A DNA stretch of 64,000 nt from Parapristionchus giblindavisi. Its lineage: Eukaryota > Nematoda > Chromadorea > Rhabditida > Diplogasteridae. Below the pieces are notes generated by a model that searched no databases, had not been told where the DNA came from, and saw nothing but the letters and a program-made list of their open reading frames with translations. This document shows positions 1 through 11,312 of this stretch, in pieces. The position numbers and the translations under genes were made by a program. The stretch covers positions 248,001 through 312,000 of the forward strand of contig CALSFV010000202.1 of NCBI GenBank assembly GCA_943737045.1, in the 5' to 3' direction. Each line of letters opens with the position of its first letter. Positions within the stretch are counted from its first letter, which is position 1.

Positions 1-69
1 TAAATCATGTAATTATAGCCTACATGGTTCGATCATCGTCTCTCCACTATGGATGCTGATCTGACGAAA

Positions 70-385
70 CTTGATCAAACCTTCATTGATGCGACAATCA
101 AGAGACATGTCTGATGCTTCAATTGCTATTCTTCTCTGGAGGACTCGATTCTTCTCTTGTCAGGTACTATACCTATCGATCTTTTGCCCTACCCAGCAAT
201 CTAAAATTATCCTTACAGTGCTATCGCGGCCCGTGAAATACGATGTATTGGTCTTCTCATTCACTCTTTCGCTGTAGAAGTCGAGAAGACGATTGCATGG
301 CTGCACGAAAGGTGGCCAAGTTCATCGGAACCAAACAACCATGAGGTCTTCTTCACTCTCGACGTCCTCATCACTGCCATGTCCC
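70..385 (+). pseudogene. asparagine synthetase fragment, frameshifted
   Basis: Fragment of the C-terminal synthetase domain of glutamine-dependent asparagine synthetase, which makes asparagine from aspartate, glutamine and ATP. Bases 70-111 read LDQTFIDATIKRHV, like the helix before the ATP-binding loop. Bases 120-163 give the PP-loop SGGLDSSLV, a GT donor follows at 164, and after an acceptor ending at 217 the same frame continues as AIAAREI. The homology then jumps frame: MAARKVAKFIGT is in a second frame at about 283-330, and HEVFFTLD is in a third at about 340-363. The domain's usual continuation is absent and the amidotransferase domain is not in the window. At least three frame breaks in about 300 bases make this a decayed copy rather than a gene. 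The family assignment is firm because of the PP-loop. Confidence 0.78.
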
Positions 386-1343
386 GATCGTTAGTGTCAA
401 GGTTTCTGTCTCCCGTCTAACGGTTCCATAGCCCGGAATGTCCGTTCATGGGGTACTCCCGGTACCGAGCAATTTATAAGGCTCACCGGATTTACTCCAT
501 GTACGGCTGGGTATGGCGTCGTGGATAGATTAGTGCAGCTCTCTCATTTTTACATGAGTATCGTGTATTAGCTCTCTTAACCAATGCTGTAGACATCTTT
601 CTTACTCTATCTCTTCATTCATTTATCTTAATATGAGACCTTAAGCTATTATGGTGACTACTTCTTATGATAATAATGACAGTAGAGCTAGTACTAGTAG
701 ATTGGATGGAGCCTATCCAAGTGGACGAGGATTGATCTACCTATGATAATGACGAGGCTAATAGCTAAGGGGAGAAATACATACATAAAATCGATTGAGA
801 GCGAGCTGGGTGTTACACTAGTTTTCAGTCGTGCTGTCTTTGTTACCCTGATCTCGCAGTTTGTCTCTTCTAAGTTGATCTTTAATCTTTACTCTGTCTT
901 TCTTCGTCCTTCTTTCCTCTGTAAATCTCAATTTTCCAGATCTTGAAGTCCTACGAGATCGGTTGCTTATCAACCGTGATCGCAATGTTAATTTTCACAA
1001 GGAAGAGCGATAAGAAAATAAAAATTATTCAAATAGTCAGGATCATTAATTTATCCAATAATATATCCAATCGCCACAAAAATATTGTTTTTTTTGTTTC
1101 TTTGGCGAACTTTAGGGGATAATTCAACGATCGTGACTATTAACATAATTTTTGTAATGTATTCAGTTCATAATACGAATACTGCATTATAGTGCAGCAT
1201 TTAGACAGTTCGATCGGACAGGATTTTAGCTATAATTTAATGCGTCTAAACAATAACCGTAGTTGTAAGTGTTGTTCGTTTGTAGCAGTTCATCATAATT
1301 ATTGGAATGAACATAATTTCAACATACTCCGGTCTATCAACTG
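386..1343. other. intergenic, no gene seen
   Basis: AT-rich sequence after the asparagine synthetase relic. Short open frames exist, but none has a splice pattern or motif I can support. Confidence 0.5.
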
Positions 1344-1790
1344 ACTAGGAAATGGTTTCTTTGATGCATGAAATTACGGTTAGTGACATACATAGCGATA
1401 ATCAGCATGGTCGACTTAGTAAGAATCAACTTTCAAAAGCTGCGGTTGATCGATTTTTTGAACGAAACCCGTCGCATATCCGCCGTACGAAAGACAGCCA
1501 AAAAGTTGCATTTTTTGTGTTCTTTCACTTTTTGAACATGAGTTCGATTCCCCCGACAGCATTTTATGTCTGCATGGTAGTTCCAGCAAAAAAATTGCAG
1601 TATCAATGGAAATCAAGTCCAAAAAATCTTTTTTGGCTGTCTTTCGTACGGCGGATATGCGACGGGTTTCGTTCAAAAAATCGATCAACCGCAGCTTTTG
1701 AAAGTTGATTCTTACTAAGTCGACCATGCTGATTATCGCTATGTATGTCACTAACCGTAATTTTATGCATCAAAGAAACCATTCCCTAGT
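1344..1790. repeat. fold-back element with ~160-base arms
   Basis: The left arm, from ACTAGGAAATGGTTTC at about 1344 to about 1505, is repeated in reverse complement from about 1632 to 1790, ending CCATTCCCTAGT. A spacer of about 125 bases separates them. Open frames run through both arms on both strands only because the arms mirror each other. No transposase is present. It looks like a non-autonomous DNA element; the superfamily is not determined. Confidence 0.8.
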
Positions 1791-3335
1791 GAATACATTT
1801 CTGGAGGTTACGGAATAGTATTCTTCATTATGAATTTTATTATCTTTATTAACATATTTTTCGACTTTTCCATGTGAAATCTGTGTTAAGAGAATTATTA
1901 CAGCCATTTAGAGTCTTCATTTTATTGAAATTAATATTTTTTAAATTTTAAATTTTTTTGTGCAAAATCAGTGAAGTTATCCCCGCCCTCCACCCTTCTC
2001 AATAGTGGTGGTATATGGAGCAGTGCGCGCGATGACTCTCTGCGTCTGATCGTTCTCCTCAACGAGCTCATCATCCCCCTTCTTCAACACACCCTACTAT
2101 GCCTTCTACAATTAATAACGGGATAAATTAACCTTTTTTTACTTTAACATTACAATACATAAAAAGACTTGTACTGCAAAATTAAATGATTATTTTACCG
2201 TGATCCTTCTTTCTTCTTTTTATCATATGAGGCTATGAACGGAGATGAGAGCTCAATATACATCGTTGGAATCCTCTCGTCACGCCTGTTCGAACTGTGC
2301 TACTCGCTAGGGGCGCAACCTTCTCCATCAAAAGTTGCATTTACCAAACTTTTGGAAAATTTTCATAACAAATGAAGTAGACAGCCGTCATTGCCATCGA
2401 ATAATGCTCCAGGAGTCCAACTTTCGTACCTCTAGCTCAGCCACGTACCGAGAACGGCTTGAACACGTGATTTAACCGTAATCCCGCCATGGCGTTGCGG
2501 GACCACTGGGGCCAAAATGATTATGCCCATCTTCATCAGCGGTTTTATAACCCTATACACAAGTTTTGAGAGTATTAAAATTTTTGGCCTGTGCCAAGCC
2601 TTGTTCGACTCTTATGCAAAAGGCCTCTTATATACAATAAGAGAACATTTCATTAATAATAACCTCTTAAGGTTTCATTAAATCAGTACCAATTCTCATT
2701 CTCCAGAATCAACATCGGAATTTTTTTACATGGGAATGACCAACGTACTCTAGTGTACTCATTTATAAGATGATTTCTGATTCTTGAAAAGAGCACCGCG
2801 AATGATGCATTAGCGATATAGAATACGTGACGAAAGACTTATGATTAGAAAGATAAGAGAATGGAAAAAAGAGGAGAGTGATAGAGAGAAGTATGCGAGA
2901 GAGGGTAGAGAAGATCGAACGTAAAATATAGTGCGAGTGAAAAGTCTCTCAATGTAGCTCTCTCTCTCTCTTTTTTTTAATCAATGACCTTTCTATGAAT
3001 TCGAGCAGACGTACAGTTCATTGGCTTTAAAAATCATTATTAAACATATTTTGTATATTTTACAAAATCAAGGTTTCCATATTTTCGATTTATCAAGGAA
3101 AATATGGGACAATCACCGTTTTCACTATCATGCATCATAAATAATCATATAGTTCATTGACAGAGCGAGACATGCGTAGGCGACAATAACCATACATGCC
3201 TGAAAATTATCTTAAATGAAGTGAGAGGTCTTGTATACTCATTGCCTAATCCACGAAAAATGTCTTAAGAATCGATTAGTCGGAGTTACTTTCAGGGCTA
3301 TGAATGTAACTATCATAAGTATCTAAGTATTGTGA
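1791..3335. other. intergenic, one possible orphan exon
   Basis: Mostly AT-rich. On the minus strand around 1990-2085 an open stretch reads DDELVEENDQTQRVIARTAP and continues for about ten residues, which looks like protein but has no clear partner exons. Bases 2830-2965 are purine-rich (GAGA-like). No complete gene model could be built. Confidence 0.3.
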
Positions 3336-3724
3336 TCATACATTATATCCAGTCGGAGGTTTCTCGCAGTGTTGTATGCACAATAATGCCACAAGCCATG
3401 TCACGAACGTGCAGGTAGAATAACGGATGATCTGTAAGTGAAAAGATTCAATGGAACGATGGATTGATGTCAGACTCACATTGGTGATACCTAATATAAG
3501 GAGTGGAACGATGAAGAGAATGAAGAGCGAGATGAAGTAAAGAATCCCGACAATGAAATGTGTGATCACCTGAAATCATTTTTCACTTTTTCTTATATTG
3601 TTAGAAGTCTACCTTCTTTTTCCAATAATAAAAAAAATGATTAATTATAAATTACCTGTTTGGACGGACAGTCATGTCGTTCTACGTAATCTGGGAGAGG
3701 ACGATAGAGAAGAGAATACTCCAT
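3336..3724 (-). CDS. small membrane protein, possibly a receptor fragment
   Basis: Three minus-strand exons chain in phase: 3724-3656, 3569-3480 and 3431-3336. The introns of 86 and 48 bases have donors gtaatt and gtgagt and acceptors ending TTTCAG and TTACAG. The model gives 84 residues. Residues 1-23 are hydrophilic with one Cys. Residues 24-53 form a strong membrane helix (FISLFILFIVPLLILGITN). A second, weaker hydrophobic stretch (FVTWLVALLCIQHC) follows before the stop. A Cys-bearing loop, then a helix with a Pro in its middle, then a second helix recalls extracellular loop 2 to transmembrane helices 5-6 of rhodopsin-like peptide receptors. An acceptor-like TCTTAG sits directly before the ATG, so this may be the 3' part of a larger or truncated receptor. 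Its function is not established. Confidence 0.4.
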
Positions 3725-4270
3725 TCTAAGAACGAACCAAGTTGTACCTTAATTAGTTACGGTTTTCAAAAACTATATCATTATAATCGATGGGTACGTA
3801 TTCAACATTAAATATTAGTAATAATTCTCGAATGGCTATAATGAATTTTCGACCCTATCTCATTGTCAGGTAGTTTGACGTTCGTTTTATGATGCATGGA
3901 GAAGTCTTCTTGTTATCAGTTTGACAGAATTGACATATGACAGGAGTTAGTTGAGAATATTGGAGATTTACGTATGCGGTTTCATCTGATCTGTTATAAT
4001 TCTGGTGTGTGGTGTTACCGTAATAAAATAATGGTGTGTAACTTGTTTAAAAAAAATTTCTTGGGTTGTTTCACTGACACAGCCGAAAATAGTACGTATA
4101 TATTATTTACATTAAATATGTTTAATTTAATGGCTCTGTCAGAAGATGGAGTGAATTGATTTAAAACATGAAAGAGATCCGAACCTTTCAATGCATACAA
4201 ATGAAAAATTTACTTCATCCAGCTACACGTTCCTTTTCATAAGCAGTCATAGCAATCTTACTGCATAACT

Positions 4271-4849
4271 ATGAACAACTTTATTGTCGGCTTTCTTGTA
4301 AGTTCACTATTTAGTTAATCAATTGGGATATTCTTATAGAATGATGCAGATATTCCGGTGTTTAATAACTAATTTATTAAAAGTACATACTTAAAGGTGC
4401 TTGGAATGATATTCTCAACGGGAATCCTTAACATGATCGTAATTCATATTTGGGATGGCTTCATTGAACGGAGAAAGGTATTACTATGAGTACCCTCAAA
4501 ATACTATTTAATGTGAGAATGTAAAAATGAGAAAAAGTAAATTGTGTCTTTTCACTTGAACCTCTAATTTTACTGATTCTGCAGTATACAAAACACAGAA
4601 AAAATTGGTGAGCTTCATAACCCATAATTTTAGGCCAGACAAGAAGGAGTAACTGGTAGAAGGTCAGCCCTTCTTCAATTCATTCACTTTCGATCACCTC
4701 GCATCACAACATCAAGTGGATCACAACTCTCATTGAATGATATAGAGAAATGTCTCATTATGAGTGTTATACCAGTCACTGTTACTCCTGCTTTTTCTCA
4801 TGATGCCTTCCGATCAAAAGTAGTTAAAGTAGAGAATGCAAACGAATGA
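4271..4849 (+). CDS. small single-pass or secreted protein, 107 aa
   Basis: Three exons, 4271-4297, 4397-4477 and 4634-4849, all in phase 0, give 107 residues. The N-terminus, MNNFIVGFLVLGMIFSTGIL and the following eight residues, is one long hydrophobic segment. It could be a signal anchor or an uncleaved signal peptide. It is followed by a basic patch (ERRKARQEG, GRRSALLQ) that favours a cytoplasmic tail. The rest is Ser/Thr-rich with no motif I recognise. Donors are gtaagt and gtatta; the acceptor before exon 2 (ACTTAAAG) is weak and the one before exon 3 is TTTTAG. The gene lies about 550 bases from, and divergent to, the small membrane gene at 3.3-3.7 kb. Exact phase agreement and a clean stop support a real gene; homologs are unknown to me. 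Confidence 0.5.
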
Positions 4850-5016
4850 CTTACCCCATTCCTGATATTCCAATAAATTATATGTATATTTTCTCCATAA
4901 TTAGAATTACCCCATTCAAAAGTAATATTGTATTTATTTCTTCAAGATAATTAAACACTTTATGTCTGTAATGGAAGTCACACATCCCAATGAATCCTTT
5001 ATCTAACTATTTCTCT

Positions 5017-6814
5017 TTAGTGATGATAGAATCGATGTCCATGATAATGGAGACTACGGACATTGTGTGCATGCTCCAGTTTGGCTGAGCACTCGCATCT
5101 TGCCTGCAAATTTAATTGTGTTATAATTGAGTTTCATTTTGGGTTATGTTTTGTGCTTATATCGGCTTAATCAAAACAGCTTGTTGACTAAAAAAATTCG
5201 AATTTCTCGAACCTTCTTTAGACCAAGAGCGAATCCCTTGGCGTATCCAGCACTCACACCGTGGGCGTGTCCGTGGAAGAATCCCTAAAAAAGATTAATC
5301 TTATTATTGATAGTGTCAATAAATGCCGATTTAATATCATTTTTAAATCTATTTAAAACTACAATTGGCAGGGCGACCATTCATAGTTCGATCGCCCACT
5401 GGTGATTCTGGTCATGATAGATCCTGTCATTATGCCAATAGATAGGAGGCGCTAAGACTTAGACTCAGCAGTACTGCGTAATCCGAACTTTTCTTTTTTA
5501 ATCAAAAGAACACAAGCATGGGTATACCTTCTTGAGGCCGTACTTGACTCCGAGTCTCTTACCCAAGACAACTCCGTTTCTGAATCCTTTACGGGCACCA
5601 TGGATCTGTAGAGTCAACAGTAAGTAAACAATCCAGCACTAATAAGCCCTTCTCACGTACCGATCCTGCGACGAATCCCTGCTTTCTTCCAGCGGCAATG
5701 CCAAATCCGAATCCAACTCTCTTTCCCTGGAAATTGAAATGCTTTGCACTACGCATCCTTTTAAAATGGGCAAAAACTATCATACTCTTCCGAATCCAAT
5801 GGCCAATCCTCTTCTTCTCCCATCGATCAAGCCCTTGCTATATCCAACACAGTGTCCCTTCTTGAATCCGAGATCGAAGCCCTTCAAATTTAACATTATT
5901 GTTACCCTTACTTGCTAGTAGGATAAAACAATTTCCTACTCTATGATAAGCATGATGGTAGCTTCTTCTGGGCCAGAATGATCGTCTTCCACAACCACAA
6001 CGTCCTCCTCTAAGATGGCCGAATCCGTGTCCGTGATAGGAACCATGGCCATATCCGTGGAATGGTACCTTGGAAAAAAAGTTAATGAGAAAGCGGAAAT
6101 ATACAATAATTTTTAATTTTTTTGTTGTACATAAATTATTACATCGTTTCCGGGCAATAGTAAAGATGTTATGTTATGGATGATACCAAACCCACCCCAT
6201 AGGTGTGAGGAACGAAGCTTGGAGATGCGATAACTTCTTCGGTTCCAACTGGAAGACCTCCATGAACAACAGCAGACTGAGCGGGTACTTCCTTAAAGGC
6301 TCGCCATAAGAGTTATTTTAAACTTTGTCGATAGTTTGAGGTTAACATTTGGTGTTTAAAAAAATAAAAGTTAAATGTAAATCTCTGGCAGAATCCACTG
6401 AGGTGAACAAAAAGCATAGATACTGTACCTCTCCCTCATCTCCTTCATTGTCTTCTCCATTGTCTTCCCCAGAAGTGTCCTCATCTTCCACATCACCTCC
6501 TTCTTGGTCATCTCCCTCAGTAGCATATGCCTAATCAAGTAAAAAATAACATTGGTATCCGTAATCCACTATATGTGCTTATCGATATGATCAAGCGTAA
6601 TGCATGACAGGTGTAACAGTTGTTGTGTGATATTATGTTAAACTGTATTAAACCTGTTCATCTCCTCCATCTTCAGCTCCGTCATCGTATTGCTCGTTCG
6701 AGCCCTGCATTACGTTTTTATCATTTTTTATAAGATTTAAATGTGGCTTACCTCGTCTTGGGCCCAAGCGAAGGCAAGCATAGCGAGGATGAAGAAGACG
6801 AGAGTGAAGCGCAT
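5017..6814 (-). CDS. secreted GX3-repeat protein, 279 aa
   Basis: Ten minus-strand exons, all joining in phase 0: 6814-6752, 6704-6654, 6530-6429, 6291-6196, 6068-5940, 5881-5786, 5726-5661, 5605-5528, 5284-5213 and 5103-5017. Residues 1-18 are a clear signal peptide (MRFTLVFFILAMLAFAWA). Residues 20-72 are extremely acidic and Gly-rich. A linker follows, then a His/Gly/Tyr-rich segment (GYGHGSYHGHGFGH) with a Cys pair (RCGCGRR). Exons 6-9 encode 26 consecutive tetrads with Gly at every fourth position, for example GFDLGFKKGHCVGYSKGLID and GVKYGLKKGFFHGHAHGVSA; the variable positions are basic, aromatic or His. The C-terminus has two Cys and ends in His-rich sequence. Gly every fourth residue marks glycine-zipper helices and the deca-GX3 motif of the Yae1/Lto1 proteins, but those are cytosolic and shorter. 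Secretion is inferred from the leader. A cuticle, eggshell or metal-binding role is only a guess. Confidence 0.75.
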
Positions 6815-7389
6815 CTGAAAAATGGAATTAAACCATTTTTTTAAATTTGAAATAATTAGAAGTTGAAAAAAATGTTCAAAAAAGATATGTACAAAAGTGA
6901 ATGTTGCATATTTTACTGGAAGTAAATCGCCATTATATACCATCCGTGGAGTTGTTTTCATCAATTAACTATGGCCATGTGTAATTGAATAGAAATGCCA
7001 AATGTTCTTTCATTAAAATTAACCAATGATCGATATAAGAAAACGAAAGATCACGATTGATTTGATCTAATTGTTACGTGCAAATCGAAATGTTTTTAAT
7101 AATGGAATGGATAAATATCCGAGCTTTTAATATTTCATGTAATACGATGCATACTTTTTTGTATTTGGATATTTTTCCAATATTATTCGTCTTTGAACTG
7201 AGAGTGCAATCGCTCACGTGACAAATTGCGGGTGTGAGAGTGATCAAAGAATATTTCCGCATTGATATCTTTATTAGTCGACTTGTTTACAATATTGGTC
7301 TATCCAAAGTGTCAGTCATTCATGGCCGTCTGTCTAATATGACAAAGTATTGAGTGATTAAGAGGTCTAGCCCCGTTGTTTACCCGAAG

Positions 7390-7544
7390 ATGCGACTATA
7401 TCTATTCGTATTCATATCAATTTTCCATTTGGTGAGTGCATTGATGTGAGTCAAAGCCCTTTTGATCCTCTCCCAACTTTCTAAAACAACAAAATAGTGT
7501 GTGAAATGAAGAGACCCTAAGTTCAATCTTTCTCTCTCTCTCTC

Positions 7545-7627
<83 letters not shown>

Positions 7628-8614
7628 GTACAGTCATTCTATTCCTTTTTTCTCTCCTCATAATTTCATTCTTTTTTTTCTGAATGTGGTCATTTTTCAG
7701 AGTGCTGGAGTCCTGACCAAGGATGAAAGAGAGAGATTCGTCGACATGTTGTCTAGGTTTTTCAACCCACCTGACTCAGTATGTAAAATTTTACGTTTAT
7801 TTCCGCTTTTTCTCGATTTTCAATTTACAAAAATAATAATTCACAATACTATTCAGACGACTGAGACATCACTGGAAAATATTACGTACAAGGGAGAGAA
7901 AAGTATTCACCGCTTTCATTACATATATTCTGATTTAACTATGACTTTGTAGTGAATGTCGAGAACTCGTTCAGATTTAACATAAGCAAGCTCCAATCGT
8001 TGACTAGGGCAACTATCCATGTTGAGTAGGCTACTGTAATTACTTAGTTCTAATCATCATGTGATTATTTTAGTGCCCCCATGGCAATTCGAACCGTAGT
8101 TGTTAAGATAATGTCGCTTGGAATCTACGATGAAATTGTCTGCAAAGATATGGTAAGATTTATTCGAATAATAAATGGTAATCTATCGAATTTGCATCAA
8201 AATTTGTGACAATAATTAAAGTCATTCAGAACAATCAAGGGAATATCCATCATTATCGTTGTGACGTGACAAACCAACTAAAGAACATTCTAGAATATTC
8301 GACTCGTAACACTATCACTTTGATGTGTCTGGTAAAGGTATACTTGAATCGTTGAAAGAAAGCCACAATATAAATTGAAACTTTACGTACTGAAAAAAAA
8401 ACCAGTCGTCCTAGTACATTGGACAGATTGAAGTCTGGAATGTTAAAGAAAAATCATTTATTGTATCTTATTGATTACAGTTCGCGATCTACCGTCTGAA
8501 TAAGGAAGATAAAACAGCGCATACAATCGATACGCCAATATTGGATGTTTCTTTCGCAAGGTATGAACGAATAATATATTTAGTTTATGCTTTCATTTTT
8601 GCAGGGAGAGTTAA
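7390..8614 (+). CDS. secreted TGF-beta propeptide-like protein, 171 aa
   Basis: Eight exons chain with matching phases: 7390-7431, 7701-7778, 7857-7902, 7953-8025, 8074-8152, 8230-8337, 8481-8560 and 8605-8614. Exon 1 encodes a signal peptide, MRLYLFVFISIFHL. The body resembles the latency (propeptide) domain of TGF-beta family ligands: NSFRFNISKLQSLTRATIHV matches the usual beta-strand plus 'AxLxV' segment, and CDVTNQLKNILEYSTRNTIT matches the conserved 'DVT..L...N.G/T' segment. The model stops (ARES, TAA) where the dibasic cleavage site and cystine-knot domain should follow, and I found no cystine-knot exon in the next kilobase. It is therefore either a propeptide-only gene or a truncated one. 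The complete ligand at 12.5-14.1 kb has a comparable propeptide. Family call is by pattern only. Confidence 0.5.
7551..7624. repeat. (CT)n microsatellite
   Basis: About 37 uninterrupted CT dinucleotides inside intron 1 of the propeptide-like gene, with a shorter CT tract just before. It creates an artefactual Arg-Glu open frame on the minus strand. Confidence 0.95.
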
Positions 8615-9612
8615 TCAATATCTTCTATTTTTCACTATAATATATTCATTGCCCTTCTTGTGTCATATACAATATATATATTGATCTCTATTAATCAATT
8701 TCTTCCATTTTTTATGTTGAAAATATCATCTCTGACCAGATTGTTCATATTAAACCGAGTTAATGTTATTAAAGGGAGGATTTCATTCTAAAGGGATACT
8801 CCCAAATCACTGGGACTATTCGTATTTATAAAAGCAATGTTGTTCTTGTTATCATGATTTGTCACCCAATGAAATATCACAGATGAGCCGAAGATAACTC
8901 GATGAAACGTCAATCAAGTAAAGTTATAATCGATATTCCATGTAGTTTGGTACGTCAAACACAATTTGTAACATGCAATGTCTGACAAAGTAAGGTGCAC
9001 TTTCTAATTCTTCACCGTCAGTGCTATTATGTAAAACATTTCACTTTAAAATGAGGTGTAGAAATTGCAACGATTGTATGTTTTTGTGTTATTTTTCGAA
9101 ATATATGCTGGTTTAGAATATTTCACGATCTCAAGGGTAGTAGCCTTTAAATTAGCCTTCTATAATGTTAATAAAGTCCAAATCCTACATCTCACTCAAA
9201 ATTCGTTAAGTATCTCTCCCCCACTCTCCGTTTTTAAAACTTTTTTGTATACTAATGTAATTTGAAATGTGAAAATATGTATGACGAGCGCTGTATAATG
9301 TTCAGACAAAAAGTATAGTCTACTCTAGTATTCAAAGTCAAATAATGATCTCTTGTGATTTCTATGATCGACATGAGATTCTTCGTTTGAAAGATATGCA
9401 TCAGATTTTAGACATTTGGCTCATAATTTTTATTATCCCTCAATTTTATCATGCAGATATTTGAATGAATAAATAATTGAGGTGAATTGCATGAATCGAA
9501 CGTCGTTAGCGCTAGTTCAATTCTATATATCTTTTATTGATTGCGATTTTAAAAGTTTAGATAATTCTACTCCATCCAAAAATTCTCTACATATTATAGA
9601 CATTTCTATTTG
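8615..9612. other. AT-rich spacer, no gene seen
   Basis: I searched this stretch on both strands for a TGF-beta mature domain (CxGxC, CCxP, terminal CxC) belonging to the upstream propeptide gene and found none that I could chain through splice sites. Confidence 0.4.
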
Positions 9613-10245
9613 TTATAGACTACAAATAGGTATCATTTCCTCTCTTCCAGACATCAACATATCCGTTCGTATTTTGCCACAAGATCCGCCTCCTATCGGG
9701 CCAAACTATGTTCTGTTTTCTATCCTCTCAAAATACATCCTTAAAAGAACTTACTATCTTTTCACTTCCATATGAATCGTAAGTTAGGCTTCCTGGCCCC
9801 AAGAAAGTCACAAGTCCTGTTCTTTGATGTCCACGGAATATAACACGTTTCTGACAATATTGCATCTGATATTTCTGAAGAAATGAGTAATCAGTGATCA
9901 CTTTCTCATCTTTGATATTAAATAAATTGATCACGAAAAATATATGGCACATGTCCTCATCAATACCACACATATGTTGAATTATCATAAGATCTTGTTT
10001 TAAAAGATCAAAAACATCGGTAATCAACATTTTCCTACAGTACAGAAGTAGGACAAATTGGTTACAAACATCTTAAGATAACACTTGAATTTCAGCTTTG
10101 CACTTCTTCGGAGTTCGATTCACTTCAATTATTTCAAGAGATGTCCACTATAAATCAGGCGAATTCAAAGAAACGAAATCAAGTCTGAGTGGACGGCAAA
10201 AAATTAAGTGCATTTCATTGCCCTAAACGCAGAATCTAAGATGGG
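9613..10245 (-). pseudogene. degenerate TGF-beta-like relative
   Basis: Minus-strand exon-like blocks with good splice sites. These are about 10245-10200 (PILDSAFRA), 10147-10085 (LEIIEVNRTPKKCKAEIQ), 10034-9935, 9874-9755 (KYQMQYCQKRVIFRGHQ and continuing) and 9705-9613 (ending REEMIPICSL, stop). The second block parallels the complete ligand's LEVDIKRQPRRRR...C...VNFQ exon, and the last exons sit at the same intron positions as the ligand's. However, the junction between the 10147-10085 and 10034-9935 blocks needs a one-base frame change, the CxxxC is CxxxxxC, and there is no CC pair or terminal CxC. I therefore read it as a decayed or highly diverged paralog. It could instead be an unrelated small Cys-containing gene using the phase-0 exons 9874-9755 and 9705-9613. 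Confidence 0.35.
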
Positions 10246-10328
10246 CTTGATTGAAAAGACTAACACAACTCTGTGGTTCTGTTCGAGCTAGGAACTTATC
10301 TCAACATATCTCACTTGTCCTCATAGAA

Positions 10329-11312
10329 ATGTCGATCGTAGATGAAATCATTATGCAATTGGTGGAGCTATGTTCTTCGTAAGTTTATTTCCTTCTCATT
10401 ATTCATTTTGATACTTTATTTAAGCGGAATTGGATTCAAATTACTCTATCGAGATCCCGACGCACGACAGAAGTTGGTTATTCTGGGCAAAACTGAAGTT
10501 TGTTTTTTTTCTTATACCGATGTGATATTTTGTTCTGGGGTGTGGAGGCGAAAGTGCGTTGAGTTTTAGATAAAATAAAGCCATATCAAAAGTGATAATT
10601 TGAAGTTTAAAAGTGCATAATTAACTATTAATAACGGTAGATGTACATTGGGTCATTAGGTCCGATTTACATCCTGGCTAATGCACTAATTCTCAGAGAT
10701 ATGCAAATCAAGTTATGCTGCTTATCTCTCTACGAGCACTCTTTGTGAGTATGGATAATGTAGCTCGACTCATCAACATTGCCGAAGTCATTATTGAGGA
10801 GATCCATTTTGTAAGAGTACTAAATATAAATAAAGTGTTTTGTCTCAACATCTTTTCGTTCTTTGGTATCGAGAGAGTTAGGTGATTAGTGATATATTTT
10901 GTTCAGTGTAATATTCATTATTATTTGTGATTGTTATTTCTTCGAATTTTGTAAACGTCAGAGCGAACAGACGTGTCTTGTCGCTTCATCAATCATGCAA
11001 CATCTACTCAATCGAAGAGATTATGATGTTCGTTGTTATAATCCATAAAAGAAAAATTGAAATAAATTCATTTGTAGCTTTCCAACGTCTTTCATATGAC
11101 AGCTAAAATGACCATCGAGTGGGCAGATAGAACATTCCAAGAGAAATATCGAGCTTGCCGCAAAGGTAAGAAAATTGTTATAGCATATTGCCTTTGTTTG
11201 ATGCCTCACTTAAAATTGTTCCAATTATTCAAGTTTTATTGTTCTGTTTTTGTCTTCAGCTCGTATAACTATGAAAGGAAGAAGGGACTCTAAACGGCGA
11301 ATGTCCATCTGA
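10329..11312 (+). CDS. possible Alba-fold small protein, 125 aa
   Basis: Five exons with consistent phases: 10329-10378, 10425-10497, 10697-10810, 11078-11165 and 11260-11312. The order of predicted elements fits the Alba DNA/RNA-binding fold: strand KLVILGKT, helix RYANQVMLLI, strand RALFVSM, helix NVARLINIAEVIIEEI, strand around VFHMTAKMTIEW, final strand ARITMKG, then a basic tail RRDSKRR. The helix motif 'A..L..IAE.I' and the early Lys are the usual Alba landmarks. Alba-type proteins in eukaryotes bind RNA, for example as RNase P/MRP subunits of the Rpp20/Rpp25 type. The assignment rests on pattern and secondary structure only, so it is tentative. The exon chaining itself is good: donors gtaagt, gtttgt, gtaaga and gtaaga. 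Confidence 0.45.

Noticed and set aside
7380..7661. Open frame with a long Arg-Glu repeat on the minus strand
   Set aside because: It is the translation of the (CT)n microsatellite in an intron.
8900..9000. Possible missing cystine-knot exons for the propeptide-like gene (CxxC-like stretch near a stop)
   Set aside because: The frames contain stops and no acceptor or phase chain connects them to exon 7.
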